Both the position numbers and the translations under genes were made by a program. A stretch of 64,000 bases of DNA from Paractinoplanes pyxinae (GTDB taxonomy: Bacteria; Actinomycetota; Actinomycetes; Mycobacteriales; Micromonosporaceae): positions 87,680 through 151,679 of the forward strand of contig NZ_JAPNTZ010000024.1 of the NCBI RefSeq assembly GCF_026626335.1. The letters are read 5' to 3'. This document shows, piece after piece, positions 1-11,000 of this stretch. The notes under the pieces are model-generated. The model was not told where the DNA came from, did no database searches, and saw only the letters and a list, made by a program, of their open reading frames with translations. Positions within the stretch are counted from its first letter, which is position 1. The number at the start of each line of letters is the position of its first letter.

Positions 1-2032
<2,032 letters not shown>

Positions 2033-2124
2033 TGCACTCCTCACTTCGAGGTCGTGCGAGCGCACCCGCAACGACCTCACTCGTGCACTAGAAGCCTGTT
2101 CATTTCAGGGACTTCATCGTGTGC

Positions 2125-2475
2125 TCATCTTGGTCGTCCTACCTTGCTGGGTCGTGACGCGGCCACCATGGCCACATCATCGGTCGTTCCGTGCGGCATG
2201 ACCGTACGGATGTGCTCGGCCAGCAAACCGGTGTCAGCAACACCGGTGAGTCGCAACGCCCGCCCGAAGGCACGGCGCCGCTCCGCCAGCGCGAAGCAAG
2301 CCGGATCGGGATGCAGATGCGCTCCCCGGCCCGGCAGTCGGCGGCCCGGATCGGGCTGGAGCCGGAGGTCAACCCCGGAACCGGCCGCGACGAACCGAAT
2401 CAACTCGGAAGCCGGCGCGCGCTTGCGACAACCGACACACGTCCGCAGAAACGCAGCGCGTGCCGGGCCGGCCAT
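2125..2475 (-). CDS. ylxR: YlxR/RnpM family RNA-binding protein (DUF448)
   Basis: Small basic protein of the YlxR family, which binds RNA and in Bacillus modulates RNase P. It reads RTCVGCRKRAP near the start, then ELIRFVA, GRGAHLHPDPAC and RALRL, the conserved core of the family. The ATG at 2475 is chosen because GAGGAG lies about 11 bases upstream and the family begins just before RTCVGCR. A longer start at 2541 would overlap nusA. It lies between nusA and infB, its usual place. About 116 residues. Confidence 0.88.
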   Translation of the reverse strand: MAGPARAAFLRTCVGCRKRAPASELIRFVAAGSGVDLRLQPDPGRRLPGRGAHLHPDPACFALAERRRAFGRALRLTGVADTGLLAEHIRTVMPHGTTDDVAMVAASRPSKVGRPR

Positions 2476-2515
2476 TCGAAAGTCTACTCCTCGTGCGTCC
2501 GGAACGGTTATCCGG

Positions 2516-3544
2516 TCAGCTTCCCGCTTCGGCCGCATCACGGTCGGCCGGGGCGGCGGGGGCGGCCGGCTCGTTGTCCGGACGGATGTCGATACGCCAG
2601 CCGGTGAGCCGGGCGGCGAGCCGGGCGTTCTGCCCTTCCCGGCCGATCGCCAGCGACAACTGGAAGTCGGGCACGGTGACCCGGGCCGTACGGCTGGCCG
2701 CGTCGACCACCTCGACCCGCAGCGCCTTGGCCGGGGAGAGCGCGTTGCCGACGAACTGGGCCGGATCCTCCGACCAGTCGATGATGTCGATCTTCTCGCC
2801 GTGCAGCTCGCTCATGACGGCCCGGACGCGCTGACCCATCGGGCCGATGCAGGCGCCCTTGGCGTTGACGCCGGGCACCCGCGAGTGCACCGCGATCTTC
2901 GTACGATGGCCGGCCTCACGGGCGATCGCGGCGATCTCGACCGTGCCGTCGGCGATCTCGGGCACCTCGAGCGCGAACATCTTCTTGACCAGGGCCGGGT
3001 GCGACCGCGAAAGGGTGACCTGGGGGCCGCGGAAGCCCTTGGCCACGTGCACCACGATCGCCCGCAGCCGGGAGCCGTGCTCGTAGGGCGCCTCGCCCGG
3101 CACCTGCTCGGACTGCGGCAGCACGGCCTCGATCTTGCCCAGGTCGACCAGGACGATGCCCTTCTCGGCCCGGGCCGCGTCGGCCTGCACGATGCCGGTG
3201 ACCAGGTCGCCGTCGCGGCCCGCGTACTCACCGAAGTGCTGCTCGTCGGTGGCCTCGCGCAGCCGCTGCAGGATGACCTGCTTGGCCGTCATGGCGGCGA
3301 TGCGGCCGAAGTCGTGCGGGGTGTCGTCCCACTCGCGCACGACGGTGCCGTCGGCGTCGAGCTCCTGGGCCAGCACCGACGCCACGCCGCTCTTGCGGTC
3401 GATCTCGACGCGGGCGTGGCTCTCCGCGCCGTCGGTGTGCCGGTAGGCAGTGAGCAGCGCCGTCTCGATGGCCGCCAGAATCGTCTCGAACGGGATCTCC
3501 CGCTCGCGCTCCAGGGCGCGCAGCGCCGCGAGGTCGATGTTCAT
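2516..3544 (-). CDS. nusA: Transcription termination/antitermination factor NusA
   Basis: RNA polymerase-associated factor controlling pausing, termination and antitermination. 342 residues. The N-terminal polymerase-binding domain (1-105) begins with MNIDLAALRALEREREIPFE. The S1 domain is about 110-180 (VTGIVQADAA). KH1 contains AHSRVPGVNAKGACIGPMGQR in altered spacing (residues about 220-245), and KH2 contains AIGREGQNARLAARLTGW. The C-terminal acidic repeats of E. coli NusA are absent, as normal in actinobacteria. Its ATG overlaps the rimP TGA by four bases (ATGA), so the two are translationally coupled. Confidence 0.97.
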   Translation of the reverse strand: MNIDLAALRALEREREIPFETILAAIETALLTAYRHTDGAESHARVEIDRKSGVASVLAQELDADGTVVREWDDTPHDFGRIAAMTAKQVILQRLREATDEQHFGEYAGRDGDLVTGIVQADAARAEKGIVLVDLGKIEAVLPQSEQVPGEAPYEHGSRLRAIVVHVAKGFRGPQVTLSRSHPALVKKMFALEVPEIADGTVEIAAIAREAGHRTKIAVHSRVPGVNAKGACIGPMGQRVRAVMSELHGEKIDIIDWSEDPAQFVGNALSPAKALRVEVVDAASRTARVTVPDFQLSLAIGREGQNARLAARLTGWRIDIRPDNEPAAPAAPADRDAAEAGS

Positions 3545-4170
3545 TCCTCGCCCTCCCCTTCGTCGTCGTCTTCGTCTTCGTCGTCGTCGTCTTCGTCGAA
3601 TTCGGCCTCGTCCAGCCGCTTGAACTCGATCTGCACCTTGCCCGGGCCGAGCTCGTCGTAGCGCAGCTCACGCGGGGCGCCGTCGACGTCGAGCACGATG
3701 CCCTCGTCGCCGGCCTCGGTGATCCGGCCGGTCAGCCCGTTGACCGCGACCAGCCGGCCGCGGTTGCGCCGCCAGTGCCGGGGCAGGGTGAGCGGCCGGT
3801 CGACGCCGGGCGAGCCGACCTCGAGCTGGTACTCGCCGGCCAGCACCTCCTGGCCCGCTTCCTCGGCCGCGTCGAGCGCGGCGGAGATCTCGCGGCTGAC
3901 CACGGCCACGTCGTCGAGGCTGATGCCGCCGTCGGTGTCGACCAGCACGCGCACCACGTGGCGGCGGCCGGCCCGGGCGACGGAGACGTCCTCGAGGTCG
4001 TAGCCGGCGGCCGAGATGACCGGTTCGATCACCGCGCTCACCCGGGCCCGGGCGGCCTTGAGGTCGATGCGCGGGGCGGCGGGAACGCGGGGCTCCTCGT
4101 CCTCCCGGCGGCGCCGCGCGCCCGGACGCTGGCCAGGCCGGGCGCCGGCGCGACCACCACGCTGCGTCAT
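3541..4170 (-). CDS. rimP: Ribosome maturation factor RimP
   Basis: Needed for 30S subunit maturation. 209 residues from the ATG at 4170, with GAAGGAAGG about ten bases upstream. The core (about 35-175) has the RimP N-domain (VISAAGYDLEDVSVARAGRR..VRVLVDTDGGISLDD) and the C-terminal SH3-like domain (RLVAVNGLTGRI). It carries a basic, Arg-rich N-terminal extension and an extremely acidic tail of Asp/Glu residues (about 188-209); both flank the conserved fold and look disordered. First gene of the rimP-nusA-ylxR-infB cluster. Confidence 0.95.
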   Translation of the reverse strand: MTQRGGRAGARPGQRPGARRRREDEEPRVPAAPRIDLKAARARVSAVIEPVISAAGYDLEDVSVARAGRRHVVRVLVDTDGGISLDDVAVVSREISAALDAAEEAGQEVLAGEYQLEVGSPGVDRPLTLPRHWRRNRGRLVAVNGLTGRITEAGDEGIVLDVDGAPRELRYDELGPGKVQIEFKRLDEAEFDEDDDDEDEDDDEGEGEE

Positions 4171-4347
4171 CGGTGCTCGACCTTCCTTCAGCAAATGGAC
4201 AAACGACTGTATGCCGCCGGGCTGGAAAGCCCCGCGGCTGAGACAGAGCGTAACGCGCTGCGGCCGGAGCCGGTCGAGCGCCGCACCGAATCCGCGCCAT
4301 CCGCAGCTCACGGCGCGTCTCTCATGGTGTTGACTGGCGCGGTGCGG

Positions 4348-4818
4348 ATGAGTGTGACGCGACACAGCCGGCGGTGGGTGCTGGGGGCCGCGGCCGGTCT
4401 CGGCGCGGCCGGCCTGACCGGCTGCGGGCTCCTCGACGACGAGCCCGAGCCGCCCGAGGTCCCCGATCCGCTGCAGCCGCTGCTCGACGAGGCGGTGGCG
4501 CTGGCCGCGTCCTACGACCGGGCGATCGTGAGCCAGCCCGGTCTGGCCACGCGGCTCACTCCCCTGGCCGACGACCACCGCGCCCACGCCACCGAGCTGG
4601 CCCGGCTGATCGGAAAGTCTCTGCCTTCGACCAGCGCCAGTTCTGTGCCCAGCGCACCGGCCGGCGCCGCGGCGGAAACAGTTGCTTCGCTGCGCACGGC
4701 CGAGCAGACGGCGCAGAAGAACGCGGTGGCGGCGTGCAAGTCCGCCCCGGCCGATCGGGCGGCTCTGGTCGGTTCCATCGCCGCCTGCCGGGCCACCCAT
4801 GCGGAGGCCCTGCGGTGA
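4348..4818 (+). CDS. Putative secreted lipoprotein
   Basis: About 156 residues. The N-terminus MSVTRHSRRWVLGAAAGLG followed by AAGLTGC is a signal peptide with a lipobox; the RR pair just ahead of a hydrophobic stretch suggests Tat export. The mature part is alpha-helical and Ala-rich with two cysteines (AACKSAP, IAACRAT). An alternative ATG lies at 4324; neither has a strong ribosome site. The stop overlaps the GTG of the ferritin-like gene by four bases, so the two form one unit divergent from rimP. Similar pairs occur beside rimP in other actinomycetes. Function unknown; perhaps membrane-anchored partner of the next protein. Confidence 0.75.
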   Translation: MSVTRHSRRWVLGAAAGLGAAGLTGCGLLDDEPEPPEVPDPLQPLLDEAVALAASYDRAIVSQPGLATRLTPLADDHRAHATELARLIGKSLPSTSASSVPSAPAGAAAETVASLRTAEQTAQKNAVAACKSAPADRAALVGSIAACRATHAEALR

Positions 4819-5240
4819 ACCCGCAACTGGGGGCTGCGCTCGCGGCGGAAGAGGCGGCTATTTACGCGTACGGAGTTATCGGGGTCAATCTCAACAGTCG
4901 GGGTGACGAAACCGAGGCGCGCATGGCCGAGCAGGCCCACCGGGTCCGCCGCGACTACCTGGTGGCCCGCATGGCGCAGCTCAAGGCCAGCGCCGCGCCC
5001 TCGCCGGCCGGCTACGACCTGCCGTTCCCGGTGACCGACCGGGCGAGCGCGCTCAAGCTGGCGGTCCAGGTCGAGGACGGGGTCGCCCAGTCGTGGCGGC
5101 CGGTGCTGGGCGTGACCACGGGCGCCGACCGGGGCACCGCGCTGGCCGCGATGACCGAGGCCGCCGTGCGCGCCACCCGCTGGCGCCGCCTGGCCGAGGT
5201 CACCCCCGTGACGCTTCCGTTCCCCGGCCGCCCTGCCTGA
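4815..5240 (+). CDS. Ferritin-like domain protein (DUF4439)
   Basis: 141 residues, starting with a GTG that overlaps the lipoprotein stop (GTGA). It reads as a helical bundle: AALAAEEAAIYAYGVIGVNL, then a long helix ending in HRVRRDYLVARMAQL, then ASALKLAVQVEDGVAQSWRPV. The Glu in AAEEAAIYAYG and the Glu in EDGVAQ correspond to the ferritin-like helices of DUF4439, but a full set of metal ligands is not evident, so iron oxidation is not claimed. Cytoplasmic by sequence. Coupled to the lipoprotein gene. Confidence 0.78.
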   Translation: MNPQLGAALAAEEAAIYAYGVIGVNLNSRGDETEARMAEQAHRVRRDYLVARMAQLKASAAPSPAGYDLPFPVTDRASALKLAVQVEDGVAQSWRPVLGVTTGADRGTALAAMTEAAVRATRWRRLAEVTPVTLPFPGRPA

Positions 5241-5292
5241 GGGGAATGTCCCTTTCCTAGCTACGCGCTGTAGACCTTCCGCGTACGCATGG

Positions 5293-6018
5293 ATGCCCGA
5301 GAATGGCGGGGTGCAGGACGAGATCGACTTCACCTCGCCGCGGGGACGCCTGGCCGTCCGCCTGCGTGATGTGATCGAGCGCCGCTGGTCGGCCGAGGTG
5401 CAGGCGATCGGCGTGCACGGCTCGCTGGCCCACGGCGACGACCACGACGGCAGCGACGTCAACCTGACCGTCGTCACCTACCGCCCGGGCGCCGGCCCCC
5501 GGTCCGCGCTGCGCAAGGTGGACGGCGTCCTGGTCGACCTGCGGGTGGTGAGCGCCGACGAGGGACTGCGCCAGGCTCAGCAGCTGACGCCGCGCTGGCC
5601 GCTCGAGGCGGAACGGTTCGTCACCACCCGCGCGCTGCACGACCCGCGCGGCTGGTTCGGCCGGCTGCGCGACGCCCACCTGGGTCGCCTGGCCGAGGCC
5701 CGGCCGCCCGAGTTCAGCGGGCTGGCCCGGCACGACTGGCAGGTCGCCTCGGCCGCGCACAGCCGGGCCGTGCGGCTGGCCGAGTGGTACGAGACGGACG
5801 CCGCGCTGGTGATGATCGCCGAGTCGCGGCTGCACGCCGCCCTGGTCGCGGGGCTTCTCAGCCGTACGTACTTCCGCAACGCGGCCGACGCGGTCAAGCG
5901 CACCGGCCTGGCCGGGGCCGACGTGCAGGAGCTGGGCGGGGTGCTCAAGCAGCAGGCCGAGGAGCTGACCGCCCGGGGCAAGCCGGTCGACGGCAACCTG
6001 GCCCTGCTGTTCGAGTGA
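5293..6018 (+). CDS. Nucleotidyltransferase-fold protein, possibly non-catalytic
   Basis: 241 residues. Residues about 35-90 look like the minimal nucleotidyltransferase fold: GVHGSLAHGDDHDGSDVNL then VDLRVV. The usual two-carboxylate motif (D-hydrophobic-D) reads D-V-N here, so one metal ligand is replaced by Asn. The rest is helical (about 130-240) and resembles the substrate-binding half of small-molecule nucleotidyltransferases. ATG 5293 is taken; a GTG at 5311 is also possible. It ends one base before the convergent VIT gene stop. Substrate unknown. Confidence 0.65.
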   Translation: MPENGGVQDEIDFTSPRGRLAVRLRDVIERRWSAEVQAIGVHGSLAHGDDHDGSDVNLTVVTYRPGAGPRSALRKVDGVLVDLRVVSADEGLRQAQQLTPRWPLEAERFVTTRALHDPRGWFGRLRDAHLGRLAEARPPEFSGLARHDWQVASAAHSRAVRLAEWYETDAALVMIAESRLHAALVAGLLSRTYFRNAADAVKRTGLAGADVQELGGVLKQQAEELTARGKPVDGNLALLFE

Positions 6019-6717
6019 TCACCCCGTGCTGACGCCGATCAGCGCGCCGACGCCGTAGGTGACCGCGGCCGCCAGCGCGCCCAGCGCGAGCTGCCGCAGC
6101 CCGCCCTTCCACCACGGCCGGGAGGTGAATCGCCCGACGACCGCGCCGACGGTGAAGAGCCCGAGCCCGCCCACGGCCAGCGCGAGCCACAGGCTGTCGA
6201 AGCCCAGCAGATAGGTGAGCAGCGGGATCAGCGCGCCCACGGCGAAGCACACGAACGACGACCCGGCCGCCGTCCACGGGCTGGGCAGCTCGTCGGGCAC
6301 GACGCCCAGCTCTTCCTGCGCGTGCACCCGCAACGCCTGGTCCGGGTGCTCCTTGAGGATGTCGGCGACCTGGCGGGCCAGCGGCTCGGGCAGCCCCTGG
6401 GCCACCCACCGGGCGACCTGCTCGTCGGCCTCACCCTCGGGATTCTGGGTCAGCTCGCGCAGCTCTATCGCGAGCTCGGCCGCCACCTGCTCGTTCTGGG
6501 TGCGCACGCTGGTGTACTCGCCGATGCCCATCGAGATCGCCCCGGCCACCAGACCGGCCACCCCGGTCAGCACCAGGGTGTGCCGGTCGACGCCGCCGCC
6601 GCCGACGCCGGCGATCAGCGCGATGTTGGTCACCAGGCCGTCCATCGCGCCGAAGGTGGCCGCCCGCAGCCAGCCGCCGGAGACGTCGGCGTGGTGGTGC
6701 TCCCGCACCGGTGTCAC
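6019..6717 (-). CDS. VIT1/CCC1-type transporter
   Basis: 232-residue membrane protein of the VIT1/CCC1 family (iron or manganese transport in characterised members). The first membrane segment contains FGAMDGLVTNIALIAGV, followed by GVAGLVAGAISMGIGEYTSV, the most conserved blocks of the family. A cytosolic Glu-rich stretch (EQVAAELAIELRELTQNPEGE and QALRVHAQEELGV) corresponds to the metal-binding domain. Two to three further membrane segments follow (SFVCFAVGALIPLLTYLLG and after). The GTG at 6717 overlaps the map stop by four bases (GTGA), fitting a map-VIT operon. Confidence 0.86.
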   Translation of the reverse strand: MTPVREHHHADVSGGWLRAATFGAMDGLVTNIALIAGVGGGGVDRHTLVLTGVAGLVAGAISMGIGEYTSVRTQNEQVAAELAIELRELTQNPEGEADEQVARWVAQGLPEPLARQVADILKEHPDQALRVHAQEELGVVPDELPSPWTAAGSSFVCFAVGALIPLLTYLLGFDSLWLALAVGGLGLFTVGAVVGRFTSRPWWKGGLRQLALGALAAAVTYGVGALIGVSTG

Positions 6718-7577
6718 GGCAGCGTCAGGATCTCGGCGCCGTCGTCGGTGACCACCAGGGTGTGCTCGAACTGGGCCGTCCACTTGCGGTCTTTGGTGAC
6801 GACCGTCCAGCCGTCCTTCCACACCTCGTACTCGTACGTGCCGAGGGTGATCATCGGCTCGATGGTGAAGGTCATGCCCGGTTCCATCACCGTGTCGAGG
6901 CGCGGGTTGTCGTAGTGCGGGATGTAGAGCCCGGAATGGAACGTCTCACCGATGCCGTGACCGGTGAAGTCGCGCACCACGCCGTAGCCGAAGCGGCGCG
7001 CGTACGACTCGATGACCCGGCCGATCACGTTGATCGGGCGGCCCGGCGCGACCGCCTTGATGCCGCGCATCATGGCCTCGTGCGTGCGCTCGACCAGCAG
7101 GCGGGCCTCTTCGCTGGGCTCGCCGACCAGGAACGTCGCGTCGGTGTCGCCGTGCACCCCGTCGAGGTAGGCGGTGACGTCGACGTTGATGATGTCGCCG
7201 TCCTCGAGCACCGTCGAGTCGGGGATGCCGTGACAGATCACCTCGTTGAGCGAGGTGCAGCACGACTTGGGGAAGCCCTTGTAGCCCAGGGTGGACGGGT
7301 AGGCCCCGTGGTCGCACAGGAACTCGTGCACGACGGCGTCGATCTCGTCGGTGGTGACGCCGGGCTTGGAGTGCTCACCGGCGAGCTGGGTGGCCTGCGC
7401 CGCCAGCCGCCCCGCGACCCGCATCTTCTCGATGGTCTCCGGGGTCTGCACGTGCGATCCGCGCCACTCTTTCGGGCGCTTCTTGCCGACGTACTCGGGG
7501 CGGACGATCTGCGCCGGGACCGCCCGCCAGGGCGACTGCTGTCCCGGCGCCAGTGGGGCGCGAACGGTCATACCCAA
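6714..7577 (-). CDS. map: Methionine aminopeptidase, type I
   Basis: Removes initiator methionine from nascent proteins. 287 residues. The pita-bread core shows DGDIINVDVTAYLDGVHGDT (two Asp ligands), FTGHGIGETFH (His ligand), MTFTIEPMI (Glu ligand) and a final AQFEHTLVV (Glu ligand). The about 40-residue N-terminal extension before TPETIEKMRVAGRLAA is typical of the longer actinobacterial forms that contain a PxxP-like segment. The second Met (7571) is an equally good start. Divergent from the STAS gene and coupled to the VIT-type transporter. Confidence 0.95.
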   Translation of the reverse strand: MGMTVRAPLAPGQQSPWRAVPAQIVRPEYVGKKRPKEWRGSHVQTPETIEKMRVAGRLAAQATQLAGEHSKPGVTTDEIDAVVHEFLCDHGAYPSTLGYKGFPKSCCTSLNEVICHGIPDSTVLEDGDIINVDVTAYLDGVHGDTDATFLVGEPSEEARLLVERTHEAMMRGIKAVAPGRPINVIGRVIESYARRFGYGVVRDFTGHGIGETFHSGLYIPHYDNPRLDTVMEPGMTFTIEPMITLGTYEYEVWKDGWTVVTKDRKWTAQFEHTLVVTDDGAEILTLP

Positions 7578-7691
7578 AGCCTATAGCCGTCGGCGGCGCG
7601 TCAACTGTGTCGGCCGCCGCACCATAACGGCTCTGTTGAGGCCGATCGACCGGTTCTTGCCGCCCCCGGGCCCCTGTGTAATCGTGTCAGC

Positions 7692-8003
7692 GTGGATCAA
7701 GAGGGGGCGGACCCGAACTTCACCAGCACGGCTGCCCTGGGGGCGGACCGGGTCGTGGTGACGGTCACCGGCGAGGTGGACATGTCCACCGCGGACGCCA
7801 TGTACGAGAGCGGCACGAAGGACGACGCGCCCGCGGCGACCCTGGATCTGCGAGGGGTCACGTTCTTCGACTCGGCCGCGATTCATGCGCTGCTGCGGCT
7901 GGCCGAGCGCTACGGCGACCGGCTCACCGTGCTGCCGTCGCCGCAGGTGCGCCGGGTGCTCGAGATCTCGGGGCTGTCGACCCAGCCCTGGCTCAGCGAC
8001 TGA
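7692..8003 (+). CDS. STAS-domain anti-sigma factor antagonist
   Basis: 103 residues from a GTG. One STAS domain: VVVTVTGEVDMSTADAM, ATLDLRGVTFFDSAAIHALLRL, then RRVLEISGLSTQPWL. The FFDSAA loop is the position phosphorylated in SpoIIAA/RsbV proteins. By family, the unphosphorylated form binds an RsbW-type kinase and frees a sigma factor. Its gene converges with, and overlaps by 11 bases, the large hybrid protein that ends in an RsbW-type ATPase domain, making that protein the obvious candidate partner (inference). Confidence 0.85.
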   Translation: MDQEGADPNFTSTAALGADRVVVTVTGEVDMSTADAMYESGTKDDAPAATLDLRGVTFFDSAAIHALLRLAERYGDRLTVLPSPQVRRVLEISGLSTQPWLSD

Positions 8004-11000
8004 GGCGGCGCCGCAGCGTCACCGCCGTGCCGGCCTCGGACCGCACCACCGACAGCTCGGTCAGCGCGCCGATCAGGGCCAGCCCGCGGCCGCGGAACCC
8101 GCCCGACTCGCTGGGCTTCCAGTGGCCGGTGTCCCGGACCGTGACGACCACCGAGTCGTCGGTCACCGCGGCCTCCACCGTGATGCTGGCCTCGGCCGGG
8201 TCGAGCGGGTGCTCGATCGCGTTGGCGGCGGCCTCCGACACGGCCACGGTCAGGTCGAAGGCGTCCTCCTCGGGCACCTCGTTGCCGGTCAGGAAGTCGT
8301 CCAGGCGGCGGCGGAGCACGGTCAGCCGGGTCGGCTCGGCCGGCAGCCGCAGCACGAACTCGCGCGGCTCGGTCGCCTCCAGCGCGAGCAGGGCGATGTC
8401 GTCGCGCCGGGGCCGGCGGGCCGCCTTGGCGAGAAGCGAGTCCAGCAGGTCCTCCACGTGTTCGGCCGGCTTGGCGGCGTCGCTGATCAGTTCGGCCAGC
8501 CCGGCGTCGATGCCGGTCTGCCTGTCCTCGACCAGGCCGTCGGTGTAGAGCAGCAGCCGCGAGTTGCCGGGGATGTCAGTCGTCAGTGTCGGGTAGTCGG
8601 CCTCGGACAGGGCGCCGATCGGCGGACCGAGAGCCGACGAGTAGAGGAACGAGCCGACCTCGCCCGGCGGCACGAGCACCGGCGGCGGATGCCCGGCCGA
8701 CGAGTAGTGCAGCCGCCGCTGCCGCGGGTCGAAGCGCACGCAGACCACGGTGGCGAACTGCCGCCGGCCCAGGTTGTCGACGAGCCGGTTCAGCCTGGTC
8801 AGGGCGTCGCCGCAGTCGAAGCCCTCGAGGATGTAGGCCCGCAACGCGTTGCGCAGCTGCCCCATGCCGGCCGCGGCCTGCACGCCCTTGCCGACCACGT
8901 CGCCGATGACCAGGTACAGCTGGTCGCCGGGGGCGGCGATCACGTCGTACCAGTCGCCGCCGACCTCGGCCTCGCTGCTGCCCGGCAGGTAGCGGCTGGC
9001 CACGACGGCGCCCGGCACCCGGGGCAGCGTCGGCGGCAGCAGGCTGTGCTGCAGGGTGGTGGCGATCCGGTGCTCGGCCTCGTACAGGCGGGCGTTCTTG
9101 ATCCGCAGCCCGATGATGCGGGCCAGCTGGGTGAGCACGGCCAGTTCCGGGGTGGCCCGCGGGGAGGCCCACACCCGCAGCTCGCCGACGGTGGCGCCGG
9201 TGGTGTCGGGCAGCGGCAGCACGACGTCGGGCGGGGTCTGCGGGTCGGCCCCGCCGTCCACCTCGGCCCGGGCGCCGGGCACGGTGACCACCACCCGGCC
9301 GGCCGTGGTCATGTCGCGCACGTGGCGGGCGGCCACGTCGAGCACCTCGGCCGTGGTGCGCACGGTGCTCACCGCGACAGCCACGTCGACGAGGCCCTGC
9401 AGCCGGCTGGTGATCTCGCGGCGGGCCTGGCCGAGGTCGAGGTTGGCCCGCACCCGGGCCGTCAGGTCGCGCGCCGAGAACGGCTTGACCAGGTAGTCGT
9501 CGGCGCCGGCGGCCAGCCCCTCGCTCGAGGCCTCCTCGCCGGCCCGGGCCGAGAGCACCACGATGGGCACCTCGCGGGTGCGCTCACCGGCCCGCAGGGC
9601 GGCGATCAGGCCGAAGCCGTCCAGGCGGGGCATCATGACGTCGGTCAGCACCAGGTCGTACTCGTTGCGCTCGGCCAGCTCGAGGGCGGCCCGGCCGTCG
9701 ACCGCGGTTGTGACGTCCCACAGCGGGCGCAGCAGCCGGGCCAGGTGGTCGCGCAGGTCGGCGTTGTCGTCGACCAGCAGAATGCGGCCGCGGGGACGGT
9801 CGGCGGGCACGGGGGAAACGGCCGGGAGCGGGGCCGGCTCGTCCCCGGTCCACCAGTGCTCGGCCTCCTCGACGTACGGCCGGGCGTCGAACTCGGCCAC
9901 CACCCGCTCGCCGCCGCCGGCCAGGCGGTCGGGCGGCAGATGGGCCGTGCCGAAGGGGACGGTGACCGTGAAGACGCTGCCCTCGCCGGGCTCGCTCTCG
10001 ACGCCGGCCGTGCCGCCGTGCAGCTCGGCCAGCTCCCGCACCAGGGCCAGACCGATGCCGGTGCCCTCGTGGCTGCGCGACCAGGCGCCGGTGACCCGGT
10101 GGAAGCGGTCGAACAGCAACGGCAGCTGGTCGGCCGGGATGCCGACGCCGGTGTCGCGCACGGTGAGCTCGGCCCCGCGGTCGCCGGCCCGGATCCGGAC
10201 GTCGATGCGCCCGCGCTCGGTGAACTTGACCGCGTTGGAGAGCAGGTTGAGGACGATCTTCTCCCACATCTCGCGGTCGACGTGGACCGGCGCCGGCAGC
10301 GGGGGCGCGTCGACCGACAGCACGAGCCCGGCCCGCTCGGCGGCCGAGCGGAACGTGCTGGCCAGCCGGGCGGTGTAGTCGGCGAGGTCGGTCGGCCGAT
10401 AGGCGGCGCGCAGCCGGCCCGACTCGAGCCGCGAGAAGTCGAGGATCGTGTTGACCAGCTTGAGCAGCCGCAGGCCGTTGCGCTGCATGGGCAGAAGCCG
10501 TTCACGCTGGTCGGCCGGCAGTTCCGGGTCGTCGAGCAGGTCTTCGAGCGGGCCGAGGATCAACGTCAGCGGCGTACGGAACTCGTGGCTCACGTTCGAG
10601 AAGAAGGCCGTCTTGGCGCGGTCGAGGGCGGCCAGCCCGACCGCGCGGGCGCGCTCCTGCTCGTACGCCCGCAGGTTGCCCACGGCCCGCGAGATCTGCG
10701 CCGTCGCCAGCTCCAGGAAGTTGCGGTAGCCGCCGCCCAGGGCCAGGTAGCGGCTCACTCCCACCACCAGCGCGCCGACCCGCTGCGTGCCCACGCTGAC
10801 CGGCAGCACCAGCGCCCGGTCGGCGGCTGAGGGCGGCGCGTCGGCGATCTCGCGCAGGGCGCCCGAGGCCTCCTGCCCGGTCTCGATCACCTGGCGGACC
10901 ACCGGGGGCAGCGCCTCGAGCCCGGTCACCTCGTCGAGGAGCTCGAGCTTGGCGTACGGGACGTCGGCCGCGTTCTCGGCGAACACCGCCGCCACCTCGG

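Noticed and set aside
7885..10830. 981-codon open frame on the plus strand
   Set aside because: Antisense of the hybrid kinase; high GC makes long antisense frames common.
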